Made by a program: the position numbers and the translations under genes
Notes under the pieces: model-generated
Databases searched by the model: none
Told to the model about the DNA's origin: nothing
Seen by the model: only the letters and a program-made list of their open reading frames with translations
Shown here: in pieces, positions 33,580 to 42,422 of the stretch
How positions within the stretch are numbered: position 1 is the stretch's first letter
How the letters are laid out: each line of letters opens with the position of its first letter
Source of the DNA: JBEKTW01 sp049515655
GTDB lineage: Bacteria > Bacteroidota > Ignavibacteria > UBA10030 > SZUA-254
NCBI GenBank assembly: GCA_049515655.1
Contig: JBEKTW010000020.1
Span: 1-64,000 of the forward strand
Direction: 5' to 3'
Length of the DNA stretch: 64,000 nucleotides

Positions 33580-34287
33580 TTACTTTTTACCGAATGTGCC
33601 ATTTCGCAAAAATGATAATACCAGCCTTCGGGTTTTTTTACTTTGAGTAATCAATGTGTGTGATTTATAAATAATCCTGAAGTCTTTTTCCATCCCTAAT
33701 TTTGCCTCGTCCGGCGTCACATAGCCATCATTACTACCTTTAATAAATGGATTATAGCCTGTTGAATCAGATTTCTCTCCGACGATAATTCCAACCTGTG
33801 ATTTTAACGGTAATGGAAGTCTGTTAGCGAGAGAATTTGAATCGGTTTTCATATTTTCAACATTCGGACCCAGGAAGAATTTGAAGATTGATGAAGAAGA
33901 AAAGAAATCGGCTATTTCCGTGCCATGATTGGGCGGCGTAATCATTACAATTCTGTAAATAGTTGGAAACGATGAATCTTTTATTGAGTACGTCAGCAAG
34001 GCTCTCATTACCAGTGCACCCATTGAATGAGTTACGAATGAAACGGTATCTATTCGGTCTTGTTTGATTTGGTTATACAAATTGTGGCCGGTTTTACGAA
34101 TATCATCTCTGATACTATGATAACTATAATTTACCGTCTCAAATCCATTCTTCTTAAGATAATTCTCAATTGACTTTAACAAAAGCGTAGAACTTCCATA
34201 ACCATGAATAAGGTAAACTTTCTGATTCGAATAGCTCATACTATGTGCACAAAAAATTAATACTGTAAGAATATGAAGTAATCTCAT
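33580..34287 (-). CDS. Secreted alpha/beta hydrolase (lipase-like)
   Basis: The 235-residue product starts with a signal peptide (MRLLHILTVLIFCAHSMSYS). VYLIHGYGSS gives the oxyanion strand, FVTHSMGALVMRALL near residue 90 the nucleophile Ser in a GxSxG-like elbow (THSMG), and NDGYVTPDEA near 185 and YKSHTLI near 205 supply the likely Asp and His. It resembles bacterial triacylglycerol lipases. Upstream, an AT-rich region gives no clear promoter. Start is set at 34287, where the signal peptide begins. Confidence 0.82.
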   Translation of the reverse strand: MRLLHILTVLIFCAHSMSYSNQKVYLIHGYGSSTLLLKSIENYLKKNGFETVNYSYHSIRDDIRKTGHNLYNQIKQDRIDTVSFVTHSMGALVMRALLTYSIKDSSFPTIYRIVMITPPNHGTEIADFFSSSSIFKFFLGPNVENMKTDSNSLANRLPLPLKSQVGIIVGEKSDSTGYNPFIKGSNDGYVTPDEAKLGMEKDFRIIYKSHTLITQSKKTRRLVLSFLRNGTFGKK

Positions 34288-34767
34288 GATTATTTTATGA
34301 TGATCTACATGCCAGAGAGCATGTCGCTGTGTTAGGATATGCTGCACGATTTTCGCAATGCCGGAAGGACCTTCCGATGAAAGAAATGTCTTTGCCTCAT
34401 TTCATATGCCTGTCAACCTAATAGTTGAAAGGTACAGAAAAACTTGCGAAAAGGAAAGCTCGCATCACTGTAAATACCGTCCGATGTCTGGACGGGATTG
34501 CTTCGAGGAAGTCGAATGAATTCGACTTGGTTCGTCGATTTCAATGCGGAAAAAGCATTCTTCACAATGTGCCAACGGCATCCCGCTCGGACTTTCTTCG
34601 TACGGAGCGATGCGATTTCAACGTCCCTCAACATCGATTGGCTGCGCAACATCACTTACTATGCCCCCATTGGCTACATAAAATGGCGAGGTGATCGCCC
34701 GGGAGCTTGACATTGGAACTTTTTTGTATTATATTAAGTTTAAATAATTGAAGTTTAAAGTAATATA
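34288..34767. other. Intergenic region, no gene seen
   Basis: Several short open frames overlap here on both strands but none looks real. Noted structures are an eight-pair hairpin AAGTCGAA...TTCGACTT near 34507-34526 and a TCCTAAC/GTTAGGA motif near 34339, close to an attC half-site but off consensus. At the right end lie the MarR promoter and direct repeats. Confidence 0.5.
34707..34759 (+). promoter_or_regulatory. Promoter and candidate operator of the MarR gene
   Basis: TTGACA (34707-34712), 17-base spacer, TATATT (34730-34735): a near-perfect sigma-70 promoter. AAGTTTAAA occurs twice just downstream (about 34736-34744 and 34751-34759), spaced so that both lie on one helix face, a possible autoregulatory site for the MarR product. 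It lies within 10 bases of the start codon. Confidence 0.65.
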
Positions 34768-35226
34768 ATGAAAACAACGCGAAAATACGGCAAGAAGGCA
34801 GACCTGGCGCTCGGCATGTGGGTAAAGCTCGTGAGAGCCACTTCAACATTCGGCAAATTGACGCTGGAAAATATCAAATCCTTCGGATTGACGGAGCCAC
34901 AATTCGGCGTCCTGGAATCCCTCGGCCACCTGGGCCCGATGACGCTCGGACAACTATCGAGAAAACAACTGGTGAGCGGTGGCAATATCACCTGCGTCGT
35001 CGATAACCTCGAGAAAGAGGGCCTCGTCGAGCGAAAACGTACTGCAAAAGACCGACGGACAATCGTCGCCCAGCTGACACCCAAAGGAAAAAGACTGTTT
35101 ACGACCATCTTCGAGAAACACGCACAGCACGTGGCGTCCCTCGCCGCTGTCTTGACCGAACAGGAGCAGGAAACATTGTCCAACCTGTTGAAAAAACTCG
35201 GTCTTTCGCTGAACAATACACTATAG
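34768..35226 (+). CDS. MarR-family transcriptional regulator
   Basis: The 152-residue winged-helix protein has the DNA-binding region FGLTEPQFGVLESLGHLGPMTLGQLSRKQLVSGG-type helices (residues 34-70) followed by the wing VERKRTAKDRRTIVAQLT near 88-106, the signature of MarR proteins. It probably represses itself and the YceI-DoxX-OYE-AKR genes that follow on the same strand and answers to a small phenolic or oxidising ligand; that target set is inferred from neighbourhood. Nucleotides 34737-34760 upstream carry direct repeats. Confidence 0.92.
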   Translation: MKTTRKYGKKADLALGMWVKLVRATSTFGKLTLENIKSFGLTEPQFGVLESLGHLGPMTLGQLSRKQLVSGGNITCVVDNLEKEGLVERKRTAKDRRTIVAQLTPKGKRLFTTIFEKHAQHVASLAAVLTEQEQETLSNLLKKLGLSLNNTL

Positions 35227-35548
35227 TTTCTTTAACATAAGTGATGGCATGCATTGACGCCGACAGAAATTGTGGTAGAGAAAACTCTAAATTCGAAGCA
35301 CTAAATCCCAAACAAATCCTAAATACTAATATTAAAATCCCAAACAAATCCGTCTTGCTGTCCCGACTTCCGCCCAAAAAATGGCGGACAGGTCGCCGGG
35401 ATGGTCAGGATTTAAACCCATTAGTCAATCCGTGTTTCGAATTTGTGGCATTGAAGTTTGGAATTTGTTTCGGGTTTCGAGGTTAGAGTTTAGAGTTTGC
35501 TGCACAACACTATCAATCATACAACAACATTCACAAAGGAGAACTGCA
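35227..35548. repeat. AT-rich dispersed repeat, copy 3
   Basis: No gene. ATTCGAAGCACTAAATCC (near 35292) opens the unit and AAACAAATCCTAAATACT follows; the inverted arm GGAATTTGTTTCGGGTTTCG lies near 35460. GC-rich palindromic matter (GCGGACAGGTCGCC) sits between. It matches the units at 1051-1389 and 4520-4570. An AAAGGAGAA ribosome-binding site for YceI follows. Confidence 0.6.
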
Positions 35549-36148
35549 ATGAACAGACTTTTTACTCTCATCGCCATCATGTTGACTCTCGCCGGCGGAC
35601 TTTCCGCACAGACGGTCTGGAAAGCCGACAAGGTTCACAGCAAAGTCAACTTTTCCGTCAGCCACATGGTTATTTCAGAGGTCACGGGTGATTTCAAGGA
35701 TTTCGACGCGACGCTCACTTCCTCGAAAGACGACTTCTCGGATGCCGTCATCGACGCGACCATTCAAATGGCAAGCGTCAATACCGACAACGACAAGCGC
35801 GATGCTCATCTGAAGTCGGATGATTTCTTCAACGTGGAAAAATTCCCGACAATGACCTTCAAGAGCACGAACATCGAAAAAACCGGCCCCGGCACATTCA
35901 AGATTACCGGCAACCTGACGATGCGCGACGTTACGAAACCCGTCGTTCTCGACACGAAGTTAATCGGCCAGACAAAAACTCCGTGGGGAGCCACCGCCGC
36001 AGGCTTTAAGGCGACAACCGTTATCGACAGGTTTGAATTCGGCACGAAGTGGAACAAAGCTCTTGAAACCGGTGGACTCATCGTGGGAAAAGACGTCACC
36101 GTCACACTGCTGTTTGAATTCGATAAACAGGAACAGGCTCAAAAGTAA
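35549..36148 (+). CDS. YceI-family periplasmic lipid-binding protein
   Basis: The 199-residue product has a signal peptide (MNRLFTLIAIMLTLAGGLSAQ) and the YceI fold: TVWKADKVHSKVNFSVSHM near residue 22, DKRDAHLKSDDFFNVEKFP near 83 and TMRDVTKPVVLDTKL near 118. YceI proteins bind isoprenoid-type ligands in an antiparallel barrel. The start at 35549 follows AAAGGAGAA. It sits between MarR and DoxX genes, a common pairing in stress-related groups. No conserved catalytic residue is expected. Confidence 0.93.
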   Translation: MNRLFTLIAIMLTLAGGLSAQTVWKADKVHSKVNFSVSHMVISEVTGDFKDFDATLTSSKDDFSDAVIDATIQMASVNTDNDKRDAHLKSDDFFNVEKFPTMTFKSTNIEKTGPGTFKITGNLTMRDVTKPVVLDTKLIGQTKTPWGATAAGFKATTVIDRFEFGTKWNKALETGGLIVGKDVTVTLLFEFDKQEQAQK

Positions 36149-36358
36149 CCGTTCGACGGCACATCATTAGGATGAACCTGATTCGATGCGTTAGACGGCG
36201 CCTATGTCTCACTTGAGACAGCTGAATAATTCTAATGTCATCCCGGGTGTACCACAGGCGGACGAGGGATAAACTCTGTGAAGCATCTCAACATGAGACA
36301 GTACACATAATATTTCAGATTTCTAACGTACACGTTCATCACATCTAAGGGAATTACG

Positions 36359-36769
36359 ATGGAATTCTTTGCAGGTTTACATCAGTTGAACGATTGGGCG
36401 CTCGTCGTGGCACGCCTCGCGCTTGGAGTTATTTTCTGGATGCACGGCAGGATGAAAATGGGCACGTGGAAAATGCAGCCCTCCGAGCAGATGCCAAAAT
36501 CCATTCTCGGAATCGTGAGAATGCTCTCCATCGCCGAGCCGCTTGGCGCGCTCGCCGTGGTCTTCGGAGTGCTGACCCAGGTGACGGCAATCTGCTTCGG
36601 GGTCGTGATGGTCGCGGCAATTCCAGCCAGAAGAAAGCAGGGCGCGAAGTTTCTTGACATGAAAACCACCGGATGGGAGCTCGACTTCCTGATCCTGGCG
36701 GTCAGTATCGCGCTTGCTGTGCAGGGAGCGGGTCAATATTCCCTTGACCGTCTTGTCTTTGGAATTTAG
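36359..36769 (+). CDS. DoxX-family membrane protein
   Basis: The 136-residue protein has four hydrophobic helices. LVVARLALGVIFWMHGRMKM near residue 14 and IAEPLGALAVVFGVLTQVTAICFGVVMVAAI near 57 are typical of DoxX. Members act as membrane subunits in quinol oxidation or as parts of oxidoreductase complexes, but most are uncharacterised. It lies in the MarR-YceI-DoxX-OYE-AKR group on one strand. Confidence 0.85.
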   Translation: MEFFAGLHQLNDWALVVARLALGVIFWMHGRMKMGTWKMQPSEQMPKSILGIVRMLSIAEPLGALAVVFGVLTQVTAICFGVVMVAAIPARRKQGAKFLDMKTTGWELDFLILAVSIALAVQGAGQYSLDRLVFGI

Positions 36770-36880
36770 TGCCCTGGCCAAACGTATATTCACCGACTCC
36801 GTTGGCTCTTTGCCTCACCCCTTAAGAACTTATTCAGACTATTTCACGAACACCATACTGATAACAAACGCGGATGAACA

Positions 36881-37951
36881 ATGAGTAAACTTCTTTCACC
36901 CATCAGAATCAGAGACCTGGAATTCAGGAACAGGGTCTTTGTGTCACCGATGTGCCAGTATTCGGCGGAGAACGGAATCCCGAATGACTGGCATTTCATC
37001 CACCTCGGAAGCAGGGCCGTCGGCGGCGCGGGACTTGTCATGACCGAAGCGACTGCCGTCTCGCCGGAAGGTAGAATTTCTCCCGCCGACCTCGGCATCT
37101 GGTCGTCCGACCACGCCACCGCGTTCAGGCGCATCGTCGGTTTCATTCAATCGCAGGGCGCGATCGCGGGCATACAGCTCGCTCATGCCGGAAGAAAAGC
37201 GTCCACGAAGATTCCGTGGGAAGGCGATGGCATGATTGCGGAGGACGAAGGGGGGTGGCAGACCCTCGCCCCGAGTGCCGTGAAATTCTCCGACAGTTAC
37301 CCGCTGCCGAGAGAGATGTCCGTCTCCGATCTCAAAATGATCCGCGATGGGTTTGCCGAAGCCGCGCGGCGAAGTCTCGAGTCAGGGTTCCAGGTCGCAG
37401 AAATTCACATGGCTCACGGATATCTGCTGCACGAGTTTCTTTCACCACTCTCCAATCACAGAAAGGACGGCTACGGCGGCGAGCTCAAAAATCGAATGAG
37501 GTTCCCGCTCGAGGTTGCGAAGAGCGTGCGCGACGTGTGGCCCAGCCATCTTCCATTGTTGGTGCGCATCTCGGCGACGGATTGGGCCGGTGGGGGATGG
37601 GACCTGCCGCAGTCGATAGCACTGGCGAAGGAGCTGGGACGCATCGGCGTGGATCTGATCGATTGTTCAAGCGGCGGCATCGTGCCGGGCGTGAACATCC
37701 CGCTCGGTCCAGGGTACCAGGTCGAATTCGCGGAGTCAATCCGAAAAGAGGCAGGTATCCTTACCGGCGCGGTCGGCCTCATCACCGGGGCCGCGCAGGC
37801 AGAACAAATCGTTGCGGCAGGAAAGGCAGACGTTGTTTCCCTCGCACGCGAGTTGCTCCGGGATCCCTATTTTCCGCTTCACGCGGCGAGCATTCTCGGC
37901 GATGACCCGCGCTACCCTGTCCAGTACCTGCGGGCAAAACCCAGAGCATGA
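36881..37951 (+). CDS. YqjM/NamA-like old yellow enzyme
   Basis: The 356-residue flavoprotein reduces activated C=C bonds with NAD(P)H. Features are FVSPMCQYSAENGIPNDWH near residue 21 (with the thermophilic-like-class Cys in PMCQYS), GIQLAHAGRKAS near 95 (His of FMN site), HMAHGYLLHEFLSPLSNHR near 171 and GKADVVSLARELLRDPYF near 307. Length and motifs fit the YqjM class. It belongs to the MarR-led group and may detoxify electrophiles. Confidence 0.94.
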   Translation: MSKLLSPIRIRDLEFRNRVFVSPMCQYSAENGIPNDWHFIHLGSRAVGGAGLVMTEATAVSPEGRISPADLGIWSSDHATAFRRIVGFIQSQGAIAGIQLAHAGRKASTKIPWEGDGMIAEDEGGWQTLAPSAVKFSDSYPLPREMSVSDLKMIRDGFAEAARRSLESGFQVAEIHMAHGYLLHEFLSPLSNHRKDGYGGELKNRMRFPLEVAKSVRDVWPSHLPLLVRISATDWAGGGWDLPQSIALAKELGRIGVDLIDCSSGGIVPGVNIPLGPGYQVEFAESIRKEAGILTGAVGLITGAAQAEQIVAAGKADVVSLARELLRDPYFPLHAASILGDDPRYPVQYLRAKPRA

Positions 37952-38173
37952 CCTCATGGCCCGGGCAACGGATCACGGAAGCGAGAGACCTGGAAAATTC
38001 TCAAATATCATCCTGGTACGCTTCCGGCTTGCCCTAAACTTATTTGGGGGTCGCAATCTGACGCGAAGCGTCATCCCGGCACGCTTCTGGTCGGGATCTG
38101 AACCGAGGCCACCTTGCTAACATGGCAGTTCTTTTAATGATATCGAATACAAACATCAACAGGAGATAGAACG

Positions 38174-39160
38174 GTGAAACAGCGGCAACTCGGGAAATCA
38201 GGTCTAAGCGTTTCCGCTCTCGGACTCGGCTGCATGGGGATGTCTGAATTCTACGGTCCGAGAAACGATGCGGAATCCACCGCGACGATCCACAGGGCAA
38301 TCGAACTAGGAATCAACTCCTTCGATACGGCGGACATGTACGGTCCGTTCGTGAACGAGGAACTTGTCGGCAAAGCGCTGCGGCCGCATCGCAACAGGGT
38401 GGTCATTGCCACAAAATTCGGGAATGTACGTGGGAAGAACGGTGAGCGCCTCGGCATTAGCGGCAAGCCCGAGTACGTGCGCCAGGCATGCGAAGCGAGC
38501 CTGAAGAGGCTCGGCATCGATACTATCGACCTTTACTACCAGCATCGTGTCGACCCCGATACGCCCATCGAAGAAACGGTCGGGGCCATGTCCCGGCTGG
38601 TTGAAGAAGGCAAGGTGAGGTTCCTGGGGATGTCCGAGGCGGCGGTCACGACGCTCCGGCGGGCGAACAAAGTCCACCCGATTACCGCTCTCCAATCGGA
38701 ATACTCTCTCTGGACGCGCGACGTAGAAGCGGAAATCCTTCCGGCCTGCCGCGAGCTCGGTATCTGTTTCGTTTCGTACAGCCCGCTGGGAAGAGGATTC
38801 CTCACCGGTTCCATCACGACGGCGGACATGTTTCACGCAACCGACTTCCGCCGGCACCATCCGCGGTTCCAGGGGGAGAACCTGCAGAAGAATCTCGCGA
38901 TCGTATCGCGGCTGAAGGAGCTTGCCGCCGGGAAGCACTGTACACCGGGTCAGCTCGCGATTGCATGGGTTCTTGCCCAGGGGGAAGATATCGTTCCCAT
39001 CCCGGGCACGAAGCGGAGAAAGTATCTTGAAGAGAACGTCCGGTCGGTCGAAATTGAATTAACCCCGGAGGATGTGAGAATCATGAACGAGTCCGCCCCT
39101 CCCGGTGCGACAGCGGGTTTGCGTTATCCGGAACCGGCGATGCAGTCCGTCAACCGATAG
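38174..39160 (+). CDS. Aldo/keto reductase
   Basis: The 328-residue enzyme has the AKR barrel and the catalytic tetrad: Asp and Tyr in FDTADMYGPF near residue 50, Lys in VIATKFGNV near 77 and His in LYYQHRVDPD near 119. GLGCMGMSEFYG near 17 and IPGTKRRKYLEENV near 278 (NADP phosphate site) fit the AKR13-type group. It reduces aldehydes or ketones with NADPH. An AGGAGATAGA ribosome-binding site precedes GTG at 38174. It is the last of the MarR-YceI-DoxX-OYE-AKR group. Confidence 0.94.
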   Translation: MKQRQLGKSGLSVSALGLGCMGMSEFYGPRNDAESTATIHRAIELGINSFDTADMYGPFVNEELVGKALRPHRNRVVIATKFGNVRGKNGERLGISGKPEYVRQACEASLKRLGIDTIDLYYQHRVDPDTPIEETVGAMSRLVEEGKVRFLGMSEAAVTTLRRANKVHPITALQSEYSLWTRDVEAEILPACRELGICFVSYSPLGRGFLTGSITTADMFHATDFRRHHPRFQGENLQKNLAIVSRLKELAAGKHCTPGQLAIAWVLAQGEDIVPIPGTKRRKYLEENVRSVEIELTPEDVRIMNESAPPGATAGLRYPEPAMQSVNR

Positions 39161-39533
39161 GTTCCGATCCACACCTGGCTGAACCTCAAGGGTCTTTACT
39201 ACGCGATGTGGAGGCAGCAGATTGGTGAGCGACAGGATGGTCTTCTCCGTACGGCATTAACTGCCGCCCGAAAAATCGTCAGGAACTGACCGCCACCCAC
39301 TCCGCCGGACTCGTGGAACATCCTCCAGGGAGGGACGAAACAATCCTCTCCGGCAACCGTAATTCCTTCCAGATCTACCTCCCCGGCATTTCCGGAACCA
39401 CTTCTCGCACACGAAATAGGCGCAGTGAGCCGGCCGGGCTCAACGCATAGAGATTTTTTTTCTTGATATTTGAGCCAGAAAATACTATACTACGTTCGTA
39501 AACTGAACAATGTTCAATAAATGAACGATATTT
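39161..39533. promoter_or_regulatory. Intergenic region with tetR promoter and operator
   Basis: 39161-39460 shows no gene. Then TTGATA (39463-39468), 17-base spacer, TATACT (39486-39491) makes a good promoter. Right after it overlap two palindromes, TGAACA-A-TGTTCA (39504-39516) and GTTCA-ATAAA-TGAAC (39512-39526), a likely double operator for the TetR product, covering the region between promoter and start codon. Confidence 0.65.
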
Positions 39534-40148
39534 ATGGGAATTAGCGAACGGAAAGAACGCGACAAGCAGAAAATGCGGGAGCTTATCCTCGACGCCGCAA
39601 TGAGGCTTTTCCTCGATGAGGGCTACCACAACGTTTCGATACGGAGAATCGCCGACAGGATCGAATACAGCCCGGCAACGATTTATCTGTATTTCAAAGA
39701 CAAGGATGATATCCTGTATGCGCTCCACAACGCAGGATTCGAAAAACTGCTTAAACTGCAGCGCAAGGTTGTCACCATCAAGAATCCCGCCGAACGCCTT
39801 AGGAAACAAGGTGAACTGTACATCAAGTTTGCCCTTGAAAACCCCGAGTACTATAATCTCATGTTTATTACCAGGGGGCCCGCACGAAAACTCGTCAAAG
39901 ATGATGCATCAGGCTCCAGCCGCCGCTCGTATGATTTCCTCAGGAACGATGTGCAGGCGGCCATCAACGCCGGCATCTTTACGAAAACCGACGCGGAAGT
40001 CGCCACCTTTGCCCTGTGGTCGCTCGCGCACGGCATTGTTTCCCTAATCCTGCGTGACCGGTGCCCGATGATGGACAAAAAAGCACTGCCGGCGATCGCG
40101 AGGGAAGCATTCGAGTTCCTTGCGGGCAATATTGGGATTGCCCAATGA
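39534..40148 (+). CDS. TetR-family regulator of the efflux operon
   Basis: The 204-residue protein has an N-terminal TetR helix-turn-helix: ILDAAMRLFLDEGYHNVSIR near residue 19 and RRIADRIEYSPATIYLYFKDKDD near 39-60. The C-terminal part (FEKLLKLQRKV... and WSLAHGIVSLILR) resembles WHG-type ligand-binding domains. It heads an operon of SDR, TolC, adaptor and RND pump genes, so it very likely represses the pump by binding the palindromes between promoter and start codon. Its stop lies 16 bases before the SDR start. Confidence 0.92.
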   Translation: MGISERKERDKQKMRELILDAAMRLFLDEGYHNVSIRRIADRIEYSPATIYLYFKDKDDILYALHNAGFEKLLKLQRKVVTIKNPAERLRKQGELYIKFALENPEYYNLMFITRGPARKLVKDDASGSSRRSYDFLRNDVQAAINAGIFTKTDAEVATFALWSLAHGIVSLILRDRCPMMDKKALPAIAREAFEFLAGNIGIAQ

Positions 40149-40164
40149 TTTCTGGACCAATTTC

Positions 40165-40977
40165 ATGAGTTCAACACCGCACATACAACCGGATCACAAG
40201 AAGACAGCGCTCATCACCGGTGCATCCGGCGGCATTGGATACGAACTGACCAAACTCTTCGCGCGCGACGGCTACCGCCTCGTATTGATCGCGAGGAATT
40301 CTGCGACCCTCGACCGGGTGGCTCTTGAGTTGAAGGAACTCGACGGAACGCCAACCACCATCATCGTGGAGGATCTCTCCCGGCCTGCGGCGGCGGAAGA
40401 TGTTTTCGCCCAACTCCTGCGTGCCGGCATCACCGTCGATGTTCTTGTAAACAACGCCGGGTTCGGGTCGTACGGGTTCTTCTCGGAAAGCGACCTGACC
40501 AATGAACAAAGGATGGTCAATCTCAACATCACGTCGCTGATATCGCTGACACGATTGCTTCTACCCGCAATGATCGGGAACCGCAAGGGAAGAATCCTCA
40601 ACGTTGCATCCACGGCGGCATTTCAACCGGGTCCGCTCATGGCCGTTTACTTTGCTTCAAAGGCGTTTGTACTCTCATTTTCAGAAGCTCTCGACAATGA
40701 ACTGCGCGGTTCGGGAGTGACGGTCACAGCGCTCTGCCCCGGACCGACCAATACCGGCTTCCAGGCAAGGGCCGGAAATGCGGACACGCGCCTGTTCGAC
40801 CGCAGGATGACAATGGACCCCGCTAGAGTCGCAGCAATCGGGTACAAAGGTTTGATGAAGGGGAAGGCGATGATCATTCCGGGTTTCAAGAATAAGTTAT
40901 TGGCGCGAGCTGTAAAGGTGGCGCCGAGAGTTCTGGCGACAAAAGTCGCGAGATTCATCCAGGAAAGAAAAAAGTAG
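40165..40977 (+). CDS. SDR-family oxidoreductase
   Basis: The 270-residue protein has the Rossmann motif ALITGASGGIGYELTKLFA near residue 14 and DVLVNNAGFGSYG near 94; active-site Ser (NVASTAAFQ), Tyr and Lys (YFASKAFVLSF) are intact, so a functional NADP reductase is expected. It fits the DltE/YvrD-like subgroup with short-chain acyl or steroid-like substrates. It lies within the efflux operon, probably modifying a substrate of the pump; this is inferred from position. Start is put at 40165, because an earlier start overlaps TetR. Confidence 0.9.
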   Translation: MSSTPHIQPDHKKTALITGASGGIGYELTKLFARDGYRLVLIARNSATLDRVALELKELDGTPTTIIVEDLSRPAAAEDVFAQLLRAGITVDVLVNNAGFGSYGFFSESDLTNEQRMVNLNITSLISLTRLLLPAMIGNRKGRILNVASTAAFQPGPLMAVYFASKAFVLSFSEALDNELRGSGVTVTALCPGPTNTGFQARAGNADTRLFDRRMTMDPARVAAIGYKGLMKGKAMIIPGFKNKLLARAVKVAPRVLATKVARFIQERKK

Positions 40978-40993
40978 TCGGAGAGAACGAACA

Positions 40994-42367
40994 ATGAGAA
41001 AGAAAATACAGCCCTGCACACTTTTCATATTGAGCATCCTACTCTGGTCGGTTATGTCCGCCCAGGAAAAGCTGGTGCTCACGATCGAGAAAAGCATCGA
41101 AATCGGGCTTGGGAACAGCAAATCGTTGCATTCCTCATTGATGAAAGTCCAGGCCGCAGATTCGAAGTCCGGTGAAACACATACATCCCTCCTGCCGTCG
41201 TTGAAAGCGAGCGGTTCGTATAATCGGTTGAGCGATGTCCCCCCATTTGCCGCAGTTATTACCCCGAACGAGCTGGGACCCGGCTTCCCTCCCCAGCAGA
41301 TAAACTGGACGCTCTCCCAGACGGTTCTGGACAATTACAACCTCCGGCTTTCGCTGCAACAGCCGCTGTTTACCGGCTGGCGCCTCCACAGCAGTGCTCA
41401 GATAGCCGAGTATTCCGCCCAGGCCACGGAGCAGGACTACAACAAGGACAAGGCCGAACTTGTCTACAACATAAAGAGCGCTTACTGGAATCTGTACAAG
41501 GCGAATGAATTCAAGAAAGTGATCGATGAAAACGTCGAACAGACGAGTGCGCATCTGAAGGATGTCGAAAATTTCTACGCCCAGGGTCTTGTAACTGAAA
41601 ATGAAGTCTTGAGAGTCCAAGTGCAGCTTTCCAACGCCGAAGTTCTCCAGCTCGATGCCCAGAACAATGCCCAGCTGTCGATGCTCGCATTGAATAACAC
41701 GATCGGCATCTCGCTGGGCACGACCATCGAGCTCGCCTCCCAAATTCAACTGCAGGAAAAAACGTACGGCGACCAGAACGCTCTCGTGGAAACAGCACTC
41801 GAGAATCGCCCGGAGGTCAGAGGAATGGACCTCCGCGTGAAGGCAAGTGAATCCAGCGTTTCCCTCGCGAGGTCCGGCTGGCTGCCGCAAATCTACCTTG
41901 CCGGCAACTATTATTACGCTCGCCCGAATTCTCGCATCTTCCCGACAGTCGATCAATTCCGGGACACCTGGGACATGGGGATCTCGGTCTCCATGGACAT
42001 CTGGAACTGGGGAACAACCGTATATCAAACCAATCAGGCACAAGCGCAGCTCGCGCAAGCGCAGGATGCCCTTGGACAACTCCGCGACGCCATCAACCTC
42101 GAGGTGACACAAGGTTGTTTCAACCTCTCTCAATCAAAAGCCAAACTTGCCGTCGCCGAGAAAGGCGTCCGTCAGGCCGAGGAGAACTATCGCGTCACCT
42201 ACGAGAAATTCAAGTCCGGGTTGGCGCTAAACTCGGATCTTCTGGACGCAGAGGCTGCATTATTGCAGGCAAAATGGAATCGCATTCTGGCGACCGTCGA
42301 CCGTGAGCTTGCGGACGCGCGACTCCAAAAAGCGATCGGCCAGGATTCATCAAGTATCACCAAGTAA
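40994..42367 (+). CDS. TolC-family outer-membrane efflux protein
   Basis: The 457-residue protein has a signal peptide (ILSILLWSVMSAQ) and the duplicated OEP helical layout: long coiled helices rich in Gln/Ala/Leu (VLRVQVQLSNAEVLQLDAQNNAQ; QAQAQLAQAQDALGQLRDAI) and strand regions around SYNRLSDVPPFA and YLAGNYYYARPN. It provides the outer channel of a tripartite RND pump whose other parts lie directly downstream. The adaptor gene starts 55 bases after its stop. Confidence 0.92.
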   Translation: MRKKIQPCTLFILSILLWSVMSAQEKLVLTIEKSIEIGLGNSKSLHSSLMKVQAADSKSGETHTSLLPSLKASGSYNRLSDVPPFAAVITPNELGPGFPPQQINWTLSQTVLDNYNLRLSLQQPLFTGWRLHSSAQIAEYSAQATEQDYNKDKAELVYNIKSAYWNLYKANEFKKVIDENVEQTSAHLKDVENFYAQGLVTENEVLRVQVQLSNAEVLQLDAQNNAQLSMLALNNTIGISLGTTIELASQIQLQEKTYGDQNALVETALENRPEVRGMDLRVKASESSVSLARSGWLPQIYLAGNYYYARPNSRIFPTVDQFRDTWDMGISVSMDIWNWGTTVYQTNQAQAQLAQAQDALGQLRDAINLEVTQGCFNLSQSKAKLAVAEKGVRQAEENYRVTYEKFKSGLALNSDLLDAEAALLQAKWNRILATVDRELADARLQKAIGQDSSSITK

Positions 42368-42422
42368 CGTTCAGACAACAGGAAAACCAGATCATAGAAC
42401 ACGGCTCTTCAAAGGAACCAGT

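Noticed and set aside
34413..34710. Overlapping short open frames upstream of the MarR gene
   Set aside because: Three frames of 70-90 codons overlap on both strands and none has a ribosome-binding site or recognisable motif.
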